Below, piece by piece: positions 12,421 to 22,699 of a stretch of 64,000 bases of DNA. The notes under the pieces are model-generated. The model did not search any database and was not told the origin of the DNA. It saw only the letters and a program-made list of their open reading frames with translations. The stretch covers positions 1,426,001-1,490,000 of the forward strand of contig OX381705.1 of the NCBI GenBank assembly GCA_947462335.1, written 5' to 3'. Source of the stretch: Harmothoe impar. Its lineage: Eukaryota; Annelida; Polychaeta; Phyllodocida; Polynoidae. The first letter of the stretch is position 1, and each line of letters starts with the position of its first letter. A program made the position numbers and the translations under genes.

Positions 12421-13960
12421 GGCCAATGAGCATGTACAAAGGGATAAAAATGGTTTATTTGGTGAGTATACCATATTTAACGTAATAAGAGCACATCTAA
12501 TCATATACATGGCATTTTTGTACTTAGCAATTCAATTATATACAAATTCATGAAAATTAAGGTTTTCTAGTGTAAGAATTGACCCAAAAGGCGGGGCCAC
12601 TTATTGAATCAAATATTGTATAGTTTCCATGGTTAGGTATGACATCAGCCACGCAGGATGGATACTCTGTGTTGAAGCCTGGCATCCCCCTTTCAGCTTG
12701 GCTGTTCATATTCCTAAAACGTTAATTGATAAATACTACATTATGTTGTCATAAGGCTGTATTTGAGTTTATATAAATAATGTTTCTTTAGTACACAAAG
12801 TGAGCTTCTAAACGAGTATTTTTCATCATATACAAACTGGTAAAAATGGGTTTGATACACTCTCGAAGGGTCAGCATGATGCGTGAATATAATCATGACG
12901 AGTAGACTCACCAGGGCTGTATTCATGCCACAGAGAATCAACAAGTGCCCATTCAAGCTCGCACCACCTCGACCTCGTTTCCCGAGCGTCATCGCTGGCA
13001 CCAAAGCTTGCTGGTTAAAATAGTTCCTGTGCGCTTGGTGCTGTTGTATTAAAAGTGCAGATGGGTACCGCGTACAAATCCCCCCCAATATACGGGGGAA
13101 GTGATGCGGTCATGGCCTCCTAAATACCAGCGATGTCGCGCGGACTTGTCCAAGCGCGAGTTGGGGCCAGCTTGGTGCCCATTCTGTGGGAGGAGTACTA
13201 AGGCCGGAAGTGACGTCACAGCGTCCCTGGTGGGAAGCACTGCTCCCCCTGGTGGTTAATACCCGCACTAGTGTGTTATTCCTTTACATAATTTACATCA
13301 TCAAGTTGCAACACTTGAACCACATTTTGCAAACCAGACCTGATCTACCATAATGCGTAATGAAAATATCAACAAATACAAAAAAATGGTTATTCCATCA
13401 AAACTACTTTGTGCCCTATTTGCAAATTTAGGAACAACTGGTGCCATCATCCGGTACCATCAAGTACCATCTTCGATCAGGTAAAACATACCTGTTCCAC
13501 ATAAGGCTTGCGTCTTACTAAAATATTCCTTAAGAAATATATAACTAACGATGTAAATAAAATCGACATGTGAAAAGACGAAAAAAATAACTAAATAGCT
13601 GCCAAAAGTAATAGAGAAATATCCATGAACTGTGTCAATAAGAGAGAAGTGCCCGGATGTCTGTAACCAGGGTAGGATTGAGGTATCACAGTACAAAGTT
13701 AGAACAACCCTGGGAGGTCACACTACACTCACAACCTTTGTGTCAGCCCATCCTGGCAGTATATTAATTTAGTTGCGTGAGCCCTGACAGCGATTGTAAT
13801 TTAGGAGCGATATTCGACTTTCCTGCGCGGACAGCTCAATAAATATGTCCCCTCCGCAAAAGTAATCCATTTGTGAAATCGCTAATTTAACCTGTATGTC
13901 TGTTTATTGTCTGTTTATTGAAACTGAAAATGTTTGAAAAAACAGCAGTCGCTGGTCCTC
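12421..13960. other. Mostly unannotated; a family A fragment near 12848-12940
   Basis: A partial family A core (gcatgatgcgtgaat, ctcaccagggctgtattc) is visible at 12848-12940. The rest has no coding signal I can support. Short open frames on the minus strand (12741-13240, 13460-13696) have no recognisable domains. Confidence 0.5.
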
Positions 13961-13961
13961 A

Positions 13962-14085
13962 TCTAAATGTCATGTCACTCAAACTATGAGTCGACAATTC
14001 GCGCTGGAGTTCCGCAGGGATCTGCATTGGGCCTGGCACTTTTTTCTAATATCAACCGAATCCTCGGCATGCCAATATTTATCTC
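13962..14085 (+). pseudogene. Fossil fragment of a non-LTR retrotransposon reverse transcriptase
   Basis: Translation from about 13967 contains IRAGVPQGSALGLALFSNIN, an obvious match to the conserved GVPQGS-LGP-LF block of LINE reverse transcriptases; the full-length LINE here has GVPQGSVLGPLLFLLYIND at 35054-35110. Usual neighbours such as the F/YADD box are absent, and the frame passes into unrelated sequence after about 14085. So this is a short relic. The relic differs from the 33-36 kb LINE (ALGLAL for VLGPLL), so it comes from another, older family or has decayed. Confidence 0.75.
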
Positions 14086-14489
14086 CCTCTGGCCTTACAT
14101 GGGGCCAATAACAACAATAATAATAAGTCTACATTTCAAGAGAACACCACCAAAATCCACCCCAGGGTATCACCACCTGTCAAAGTCAGCCATTTTGAAT
14201 TGGCACTTTTCATTGCGGTCCTTGACTCACGACCGTAATTACTGCAAGTCACCGACCGCCACAAGCAGACGAAGAAGAAGAAATTCTTGCGGAGGAATTC
14301 ATTTTGTGAAATCATCAAGTTAATAGTGGCTTTTTTAATCGCTGCGAGGAGATTAATTTTCCTAATCACGGGAGAAAACAATGATAAGCAATTAAGCGGC
14401 GGCGGTAATACAAGAAATTGGGGGCCAACTCGGGGTGGGCTTAATTAGGAGGAGCTCCTAATTAATACCATACCGCGCGGATTTGTTAA

Positions 14490-15150
14490 CGATGAGAAAA
14501 GAAGATGTGGTCGGTCGGTGATGGAAGGGTGGGGGAGTGCAGAGAGGGAGGGGGTGTGGGCGTGGGGTGGTAGGGGGTATGGGGTGTGTGGGTGTGGGTA
14601 GGGAGGGTGTATTGGGTGGGGGATGGGAAGGGCTGTCGGAAGCACAGAGGGAGGAGGTGGGAGTGGGATGGAGGGGGTAGAGGGGGTTGGGTGAGAGGGG
14701 TGTGGGTGAGAGGGGTGGGAGGGGGTAGAGGGTGTTGGGTGGGAGGGTTGGGAGGGGTGTGGGTGGTAGGGAGTCTTGGTCTGAGGGGGTGGATGTGGGG
14801 GGTGGGGGAAGAATGCAACGAGGGAATGAGGATTGAGGATGGGAGTGCTGGGTGGGAGGGGGTGTGGGGTGTGGGAGGGGGTGTGGGTGTGGGGTTGAAG
14901 GAGACTGCACAGAGGGAGAGGAGGGTGTATGGGTGTGGGGTGGGGTAAGAATGTAGCGAGGGAATGAGACGGGGATGGGAGTGTTGGGTGGCAATGGGTG
15001 AGATGTGGGAGGGGGTGTGGGGTGGGGGAGAGTGTGGGTGTGTGGGAGGGGGTAGGGAGAGTGTAGAGAGGGAGTGTATGTGTGAGGGGGGGGGGGGGGG
15101 GTGGGGAGAGTGTAGAGAGGGAGGGTGTGTGTGGGGGGAGGGGGTGTTGT
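14490..15150. repeat. G-rich low-complexity tract (gggtgtgg/gggaggg)
   Basis: Irregular repeats of gtgtggg, ggagggg and ggtgggg on the plus strand, with a G12-type run near 15090. Open frames on both strands are rich in Gly/Trp or Pro/Thr and are low-complexity artefacts. Confidence 0.9.
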
Positions 15151-15639
15151 CAGGTCTGAGTATTCTCCCTACCTTCCTTGTTAAAGGTAGGATATCTGTT
15201 ATACCTCCATCCCATCTCTAGGTTGAAGCACAGGGTATCAAATAAAGGCTGATCTGGTATGTACAGCTCATGCTGCTTCAGTAAAGTAGGGACCAGTGAG
15301 GACTATATCATATCTAGTAGAACAACGCATATAGACTCACTATATTTATAACATATCAGACAGTGTGAGAGTGGCATAAAATACCCATACGCCAACTTGT
15401 GTCGTGGAATATGCTGCTGGATTGACCAATAACAGCAAAGCTTGTCACATGACGTAAACCCATTTCTGCCGATTTTCCACCGACTTATTGTAGATTTCTT
15501 TGAATAATTGGTAAGTTAATGACTGAAATCTGCGGGTAATTATTTTGCTGGTGTCCTGGGGGCACTTGAATATCCAGCGAAAATTCAGTCATGGGCATAC
15601 AGCTTCTGTATGTCCCACTTCCCGGGGGGGGGCACTGGC

Positions 15640-16045
15640 TCTATGTGGGTAAGTGGCAGCTGCCGCGGTACTGCCCCTCTTCCTCATACTGGGGGAGCTG
15701 AGGCGGTACCTGACCGCCCCTCCTTTTTATAGTGAGGGTAATTGTTGTGAGTAACTGCCCTTATAATCAGGCTAAGTGAAATCAAAGCCACCTGCTTTGA
15801 TCCCATCTGAGCCAGACATTGCAATGGAAAACCTACCAATTAGCACTTTCTTACAATCATAAACGTGTTTGTGCCCCAATATTGCTTTATAAACACAAAG
15901 AACCGTTGACCCCCCACCTTACTCATAAGGGGAGGGGGGTCACCACCCCTCCTTTTCATTTTGAGAAGGTCTGACCGCCTCTACTTTTCACCCTCTCTGT
16001 CAACCCACCGCTACCGCTCCCATGGCAATGGTGGCAGTTGTTATC
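15640..16045 (-). mobile_element. Family G element copy without clear ends
   Basis: In reverse it matches 43300-43700: shared features include the gaccgcccctcc tract, tcaggctaagtgaaa, gggggtcaccacccctcc and the block around aaacgtgtttgtgcc. The 43.2-43.7 kb copy has recognisable TIRs; this one has lost them. Confidence 0.7.
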
Positions 16046-16650
16046 AAACACATACCTCAGTGCCGCCCCCCCTGGGGGCCGCAGTCTTTTTGGTTACTTT
16101 AACCTGATTCTCTGCATGGGGCGATGAGGAACCCATCCTTACGTATCTTGCATCGTCTAGGGGAATTTAATGGTAGCAAAGATGACTGATGGACTGAATC
16201 CATCAGGCCTAGGTAGATTTGACAGTTAAGGACTTAAAACTAGCAGGCAGTCTAGTACTACCAATACACACATATGGTTTGGTAAGGGATCTTATTACAC
16301 AACCTAACGTTATTGGTACGATCCTGTGTAAGAACAAAGAATGCATATCGTACCACCCGGGGTTGTGGTACGTTTTTCCTACCACTCCTACGTGTGGTAC
16401 GCTTTTTGCTGCTCTAGACCAATCAGAAGGCAGCCTTTTTGATCACGTGACAGGCAATGGTGGCGATTTAAACAAAGCAGATGGCAATGTAGATAACAAA
16501 ATTAACGATGTAGACAACAACCATAAGGTAAGGGGGTTAGATAAATGTCTTTTGGTTGTGTAATACATCTTGTATTGTGTGCTAGGTTCCGGCATGCCCC
16601 ACACCAAACCTCTGCTTATGAAGCCAGACGTCCCTCTGTTTGGTATTAGG
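16046..16650. other. Small palindromes; no supported gene
   Basis: A perfect small inverted repeat cgtaccacccg/gtggtacg lies at 16349-16372, with a related gtaccac/gtggtac motif to 16400. An open frame at 16219-16563 (114 codons) spans it but shows no domain, and I do not support it as a gene. Confidence 0.5.
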
Positions 16651-17033
16651 CATACGGGAACCCATCATACAATACTGGCTATATTGCAGCAGTACCTCCA
16701 GACCACAGTTTATAAAGCCACTATAAGGAACTAAACTCAATGATATTTCCCCTTATACAGTATTATGATGCCGTCAAACTAACATCCCCAAAGTTATTAT
16801 TACCGGTATACGATATCGACACTGCCGACCACCTGATACGCCTACTTTAACACACACCTAACCTTGCTTGCCGCGTCGTATTTCCGCTTGTTTTATATTA
16901 ATTAAAGATCGCAATTCAAAGATTGATATTACGGTGATTGTTGAGGCCGTGTAAAAAGGCAGTAATGAAGGAACGGTTATTAGTTTGGTGTTTTCCTGAT
17001 GTATACCTTTTGGTGTAAGATGAGAGGACCAGG
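16650..17033 (+). repeat. First copy of a ~380-bp direct duplication
   Basis: Nearly identical to 17641-18018, from gaacccatcatacaatac to gtaagatgagaggacca. The two copies differ by a handful of substitutions. Confidence 0.9.
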
Positions 17034-17436
17034 AACACGCCACTTAACCCTCTATGGGCAGCAGCAGGGGTAGACTCTAACATTCTCAAGCATGGAAATC
17101 TACTGGCCCGGAATGACAATATCTTGGGAGAAATCATAAATATTTCTGAATAGAATCTATTTGGATATAACCAAATTGTCTAGCAACCCTACAATTTTCT
17201 CTTTCCAATGATATATTACACGACTATATTGGGCTAGCAAATTCTGCCAAACTCTCTTGGACCCGTTGCTGTGGGCCACCCGGGCCCGTAGGAGGGTGAT
17301 TCTGCATAAAACTGTGGTCCCGGAGCCCAAACTACGGGCCATTGGCTCCCGGGCCGGCGTTAGTGGCTACCCCTGCCACAGAGTGTAATCAGGCCCCAGT
17401 TCACGAAACAACTGCAGGCTCACGAAACAGAGAAAG

Positions 17437-17610
17437 TTGTCTAACCTATCAGGTTACCATCCCAGAAATAGAGCTGGAAAATGTCGGGTTTTGGGCTGGC
17501 ACATGCCAAGTGGGTCCTTTATCTCTTCCTTGTCACTAAGACGAGTTTTTGACTCGTTTATTTTATGACAGTCACTTAGAAGAGTCTGGAGACAAGTTTA
17601 CTTATTCAGT
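17437..17610 (+). mobile_element. Family C element, 5'-truncated copy
   Basis: Matches the family C copy at 42359-42614: gttgtctaacctatcagg, a cgttaccatccc-type stretch, gggctggcacatgccaag, then agtctggagacaagttta at the right end. The left terminus (cactgaaaaa) is missing and replaced by gaaacagagaaa. Confidence 0.7.
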
Positions 17611-17640
17611 GAATGCAGGAAGCATCCTTCCTTACTTATA

Positions 17641-18018
17641 CGAGAACCCATCATACAATACTGGCTATATTGCAGCAGTACCTCCAGACCACAGTTTATA
17701 AAGCCACTATAAGGAACTAAACTCAATGATATTTTCCCTTATACAGTATTATGATGCCATCAAACTTACATCCCCAAAGTTATTATTACAGGTATACAAT
17801 ATCGACACTGCCGACCACCCGATATGCCGACTTTAACACACACCTAACCTTGCTTGCCGCGTCGTATTTCAGCTTGTTTTACATTAATTAAAGATCGCAA
17901 TTCAAAGATTGATATTACGGTGATTGTTGAGGCTGAGTAAAAAGGCAGTAATGAAGGAACGGTTATTAGTTTGGTGTTTTCCTGATGTATACCTTTTGGT
18001 GTAAGATGAGAGGACCAC
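17641..18018 (+). repeat. Second copy of the ~380-bp direct duplication
   Basis: Follows the first copy by about 990 bp. With the family C remnant that follows each, this looks like a tandem duplication of roughly 1 kb whose second unit lacks the middle part (17034-17400). Confidence 0.9.
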
Positions 18019-18072
18019 GAATACAGTTCACCGAACATAGTATTAAAACTCCAGGCTCAGGAAACAGAGAAC

Positions 18073-18263
18073 GTTGTCTAACCTATCAGGTTACCATCCC
18101 ACAAATAGAGCTGGCAAATGTCGGGTTTTGGGCTGGCACATGCCAAGTGGGTCTTCTATCACCAGCTAGAAGACCCGCTTCCTTGTCACTTAGACAAGTT
18201 TTTAAGTTGTTTATTTTATGACAGTCACTTAGAAGAGTCTGGAGACAAGTTTACTTTTTCAGT
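18073..18263 (+). mobile_element. Family C element, second truncated copy
   Basis: Same content as 17437-17610 but keeping tcttctatcaccagctagaagaccc, a small hairpin lost from the first copy. The tandem duplication carries both. Confidence 0.7.
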
Positions 18264-18339
18264 GAATGCAGGAAGCATCCTTCTTTACACAAATCCATCA
18301 AATAAAGTCAGTTTTATGAGAAGTCTGTAACAAAGTGCG

Positions 18340-18960
18340 CATTTGAACGCAAAGGCAAAGGTTGAAAGAAGCCAAACCAAAGTTTCATTTTGAGATGTCA
18401 TTTGGCGGGTGACCTCCTTGGACTGCTACTCATTTGGACGGCTTTGAACCATAACCATTTGAGGAGGGCATCACGGCACTGTGCTCTTCCATTGTCATGA
18501 TGCATCAATGCACACCAGTCAGTGATGCACTGGGACTGCATTAGTGCATCATGCCAGCCCTCAGGAGTGTATCCATCTTGTAGGGTTGGCATGATGCATT
18601 AATGCAGCAGTAGTGAGTACCCCATGGCCCACCATTGTTTTTATTCATTCTGACTGTAGAGCTGTTCAATGAATCAAGCTGTCCTTAAAGGGTCAACCAC
18701 CAATTTTCATCAAAAGTCACTGAGACAGCCGTTTTCATTTAACCACAATATTCCGTCTGCCGCATCGCCCGCACATTACGTTGACAGGTTTGGATCGATA
18801 ACAAATTTGGGATTGATCCAAAGCCATCAAACTTGTGGGAAATAAGCTGAAGAAATTGACAAGCATTTGGAGATGAAATCTTGGTCAGACTCTTCAGTCT
18901 GCAAGGTATTAAATGTCTGCTTCTGTAATGGAAGAAATGAGTGGTCACTAAATGTGTGTG
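18340..18960 (-). repeat. Inverted homologue of 11780-12420
   Basis: Reverse-complement matches include gatgtcatttggcgggtgac, cactgagacagccgttttc, gccatcaaacttgtggg and agcatttggagatgaaatc. It has a family A element inside, as in the other copy. Confidence 0.8.
18454..18696. mobile_element. Family A element
   Basis: Left end aaccatttgaggagggcatc, right end ctgtccttaaagggtcaa, with catgatgcatcaatgcac and gcatgatgcattaatgcagc cores. Confidence 0.7.
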
Positions 18961-19727
18961 TAAGGGTATTGAGTGTGTAGTATGGACAGATGGGCACATA
19001 CGTATGTAGACTCGCTCAACCAGTACCCTTTTCTGCCACAAGGGCTGCAAATGGCACTGGTGCAACTGCTATATTTAGATTGTTACTTCCTGTTAAGCTG
19101 TGCACAGGGATTGGTGTACAGGATTTGATTGGTCAGCTCCTGAGGGAAAGTTCGTGAAACACGTTTTTTATACGAGTTTGCCCAGACTCTACTATTATAG
19201 AGTCGGGGCCTGAGAATGATGCTTATATAGATTGGAAAGGTTGTTGAATAAATTTACTTAAGTGAATTATCTGATTACTAAAATTACTCCTGTCATAACT
19301 GTAGCATTGTGATATAGCACTGGGTTTCAAACATGGGGTAAAAGCCCTACCCCCCTCAAATTGAAGAGCACCTGGCTGCATACCACAATAGTACCTTACA
19401 TTTCCACATCATGTCTCTTATTTTTACGAATTTCCCAGCATGATCGTTGTAACAATAAATGGGACCCTTCCCCCCCCTACTCTGAAACCTGCATTTTTGT
19501 GGAAAATGGTGAAGATAAATTTCTAAAATGTATTAAATCATCAAAACTCCCTGTATGCCCTTTACAAACAGCAAAGGGAAAATATCAATCATAATATGGG
19601 ACCCTAAACAGGCAATTTTAAATGGAAATTCAATAAAGCTGATCTGTGGGAAGGAGCGGGAACCATCAGGTTTCCCCTCCCAATGCTACAGCTCCGGATG
19701 TAACAGAGTGATCATTATGTAACATTA
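18961..19727. other. No recognisable feature
   Basis: No coding signal, tandem repeat or terminal inverted repeat that I can support. Confidence 0.5.
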
Positions 19728-19970
19728 GGCCAAAAAAAAGAAGGTTTGTTTCAGGTAACATGGGCAGAAAATGTAGGGTCGGTAGGTCGGATTTTTCTTC
19801 TTTTTTTAACTTTTTAAAATAGCAGCAGGCTGGTCCGAAGACCCGAAAATTGACCAAAAAAAGGTAAAGATACGGAAATTTCTTCAAAATTGCATAAAAA
19901 ACATAGGGTCACCCCTGTATTGATAGGCTCGGTCGGGTTACCTGAAACAAACCTTTTTTTTATTTTGCCC
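19728..19970. mobile_element. Family D inverted-repeat element
   Basis: Imperfect TIRs: ggccaaaaaaaagaagg plus tttgtttcaggtaac on the left, gttacctgaaacaaacc plus ttttattttgccc on the right. Inner strings gggtcggtaggtcggattt recur in copies at 38149-38552 and 48446-48622. Confidence 0.8.
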
Positions 19971-20119
19971 TTAGTGGGCTCGGTGAATTTTTCACAGCAG
20001 CGTGTGGAGGACTTTATAGGGACACTAGCTTTTTATTAAGAGAGTAAAATTATCTTAAATATGTATATCAATCAACAGCTTCCCCATCCTTTTTTGAAAA
20101 TAATGACAACTTATGACGT

Positions 20120-20495
20120 CTAGATTCGAGTCAGTACCGCCGCAATCAACTCTATAAAGCTACGCCCTGAGAGATGCTACACCCAATAGCCTTAGATAAC
20201 AGCATCCCATTTCTAGCAGACACAATCAGACAAGCCCCAGTCCTCCGTTGTTGGTGTAATAAAGTCCTATCCAAATTGCGGTAAATCTGTAAGAATCTGA
20301 CAAAACATGTTCAATTTCAAATGTGAAAGATCAATTCCATACGGTCCCCCAAATGTAGAGCTCACAGATGCGGTGTGAATGATGGTATAAAGTTACTTCT
20401 ATGCTGTACTTGTGTCTCATCATATTCCAGTGTAATTATAGTGGTATGGAGGTTTGCAGATTGCATCGTTTAGACTTTCACACCTTTTCATAACA
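20120..20495 (-). repeat. Inverted homologue of 9180-9745, lacking the hairpin
   Basis: Reverse-complement match to the repeat near 9.2-9.7 kb. At the point where the other copy holds the 9236-9420 hairpin, this copy has only about two dozen bases (around 20432-20455), so it serves as an empty site. Confidence 0.8.
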
Positions 20496-20664
20496 TCCAT
20501 CCAGTGAACTATTGAAGTTTATAGAAATTAGAGATATTGCTAAATGATATGTATAGATGGGCTTAGAGAGAGCTCTCAGTGACATAGTTATTTCTCTATG
20601 GTCCAAGAAAAGAGGATTTCATTATTTTTGTTGATATTTGAACTATCTTGCTGGAGCTCCAAAA

Positions 20665-21235
20665 CCAGGAAGCCCCTGGTTCAGGAAGCCCCTGGTTCAG
20701 GAAGCCCCTGGTTCAGGAGGCCCTGGTTCAGGAGGCCCCTGGTTCAGGAGGCCCCTGGTTCAGGAGGCCCTGGTTCAGGAGGCCCTGGTTCAGGAGGCCC
20801 CTGGTTCAGGAGGCCCCTGGTTCAGGAGGCCCCTGGTTCAGGAGGCCCCTGGTTCAGGAGGCCCCTGGTTCAGGAGGCCCCTGGTTCAGGAAGCCCTTGT
20901 TCAGGAGGCCCTGGTTCGGGAAGCCCTGGTTCAGGAGGCCCTGGTTCGGGAAGCCCTGGTTCAGGAGGCCCTGGTTCGGGAAGCCCTGGTTCAGGAGGCC
21001 CTGGTTCGGGAAGCCCTGGTTCAGGAGGCCCTGGTTCTGGAAGCCCTGGTTCAGGAGGCCCTGGTTCAGGAGGCCCTGGTTCAGAAGGACTCTGGTTCAG
21101 GAAGCCCCTGGTTCAGAAGGACTCTGGTTCAGGAAGCCCCTGGTTCAGGAGGCCCCTGGTTCAGGAGGCCCTGGTTCAGGAAGCCCTTGGTTCAGGAGGC
21201 CCTGGTTCAGGAGGTCCCTGATTTAGAGTGCCCTG
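20665..21235 (+). repeat. 15/16-bp minisatellite (ggttcaggaggccc-t)
   Basis: Units ggttcaggaggccct (15 bp) and ggttcaggaggcccct (16 bp) alternate irregularly. From 20905 to 21050 a 30-bp higher unit (ggttcgggaagccct plus ggttcaggaggccct) recurs. All three plus-strand frames are open for about 190-207 codons, simply because the unit lacks stop codons in any frame. Confidence 0.95.
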
Positions 21236-21489
21236 GTTAAGGCGGTCCAACATGAAGATCCAACTATCAACACACAGCATAACGGTTTTTTTTCTTGACT
21301 TCACACAATAGAAACATGAACAATAGCTCTCCCCTCTCCCTCCTTTTTGATCTGTTATATTGTTATCACATATCTGTTAAGATCTATGTTGAAGTATAGC
21401 ATTGACGCCATTACACATGATATATTATGAATCAGTCAGTTAGCCATATAAAGGACCCCTGAACGGCAGAGCGTTGTATACCAGTTTGA

Positions 21490-21612
21490 TTCAGTTCAAC
21501 GTTGAATCAACATTGAATCAACATTGAATCAGCATTGAACCAACATTGAATCAACATTGAATCAACATCGATAACCATTTCTCAATGTTGATTCATTGTT
21601 CTGTGCCCGCTG
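21490..21612 (+). repeat. attgaatcaac tandem repeats; remnant of family E
   Basis: About seven imperfect 12-bp units (cattgaatcaac) are followed by tgttctgtgcccgctggg, which resembles the right end of family E elements (55990-56097 and 61401-62238). The left family E end (cccagtgggcac) is not visible. Confidence 0.65.
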
Positions 21613-21792
21613 GGTGTGTGCTATTTAAACATACTATGCTGTTAATTTGCCATAACAGAAATCTATTTAATCTATTTTAAAGAAGAGTTCTGTACTTACT
21701 GCCCTGTCACTATATCCGTGCACATTGTCAGACACCCAGTCCCCTCAATGCAATAACTCAAAGACACAAAGAACGGCACTGCCCTCTATGGG
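21582..21792 (+). repeat. Left copy of the ~211-bp sequence flanking the PLE
   Basis: Runs from tcaatgttgattcattgtt to gcactgccctctatggg and abuts the left pseudo-LTR. An almost identical copy abuts the right pseudo-LTR, where it is split by the LTR-flanked unit (27761-27813 and 37228-37389). This left copy is the uninterrupted reference for both insertions. Confidence 0.9.
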
Positions 21793-22511
21793 CCCAACAC
21801 CGGGAGGTCACCCATGGTGCCCCAGAATTTTTATATAAATAGATATAAAATTCACTGGAACCTGACCCCCTACTATTAAGTTAGAATAGGTACAGGAAAA
21901 ATCCCTCGCAAAATCCCATTGGTCTAACCAGAAGCTCCATCTCATTTGACCAAGAAAATAAAAGTCCACCTACCATGTTGATGCCCACAGGTATCACCAC
22001 ACAGAGTCACAAACATAGATTGGTTACATTCCAAATTAAACAAAGAAATAATATTATTGGGCAAAATAATTATTATTTCAAAAAAATAAATCCATACCCC
22101 TAGATTACACCTGATGAGGCCACTAGAGGGCCGAAACATTCCAAGTTCCCAAAAGAAAAAACTTCTCTTTGAGAGTATATATTGGCAACCAATCACATTT
22201 CAGCACTGGCTAACTGACTAAGTCAGAAAACCCAATTCCAAATTTAAGTAAAATAAATAGACTAGATCTATTTATAGTAGTAGGAACCACATAGTAGTTC
22301 CAACAATTTGGTAACATTTTTATGAAAACATGCTGAAATAAAATAAATAAAAAGAATGCCTGCTGGGAGATGCAACATTCAGCTAATGAAAATACTCCAA
22401 ATGGAACATGTGACCCCCATTGCTGCCAGGAGCGGCAAATCTGGACTCACCTTGGTCAATTGGAATGTAGTGTTGGGAGGATTCACACGCCACGTCCCTT
22501 GATCCATTGTC
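21793..22511 (+). repeat. Left pseudo-LTR of the PLE (719 bp)
   Basis: Begins cccaacaccgggaggtcacc and ends cccttgatccattgtc. The same 719 bp recurs at 27044-27762 with offset 5251 and about five substitutions. It carries a hammerhead-like core at 22112-22138. Confidence 0.92.
22105..22150 (+). ncRNA. Hammerhead-ribozyme-like core in the left pseudo-LTR
   Basis: The order CTGATGA (22112-22118), GGCC, loop ACTAGAG, GGCC, GAAAC (22134-22138) matches the conserved catalytic core of a type I hammerhead with a perfect 4-bp stem II. PLE pseudo-LTRs are known to carry such ribozymes. The next bases are ATT. A minimal PLE hammerhead would have GTT or GTC there, so the cleavage triplet may have decayed, and I do not see a convincing stem I. 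Activity is therefore doubtful although the core is clear. Confidence 0.6.
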
Positions 22512-22699
22512 GTTGTACAGCGCACCCCACCTCCGGGTTCACTATTCATCCGAGTTTTGCATTTAGCCTAGTGCTACAATTCAAACTCTAAAAGTTCATT
22601 TGAAGCCTAGAGCTATCAAACTGTTCTTTAGGACACATATAGTGCCCGAAAAGTGTCTTCGCAGAAGGCACGGTGTCTCGTACACGCGCCATCTTGAAC

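Noticed and set aside
16219..16563. 114-codon frame
   Set aside because: No domain; spans a palindrome; codon content looks random.
20598..21240. Three overlapping Gly/Pro-rich 'proteins'
   Set aside because: All three frames are open because the 15/16-bp unit lacks stops; no conserved start or domain.
21942..22196. 84-codon minus-strand frame, repeated at 27193-27447
   Set aside because: Conserved only because the pseudo-LTR is duplicated; no domain and on the strand opposite to the element's genes.
22673..22699. Upstream GTG as start of PLE ORF1
   Set aside because: A eukaryotic ORF should use the ATG at 22700, which has good context.
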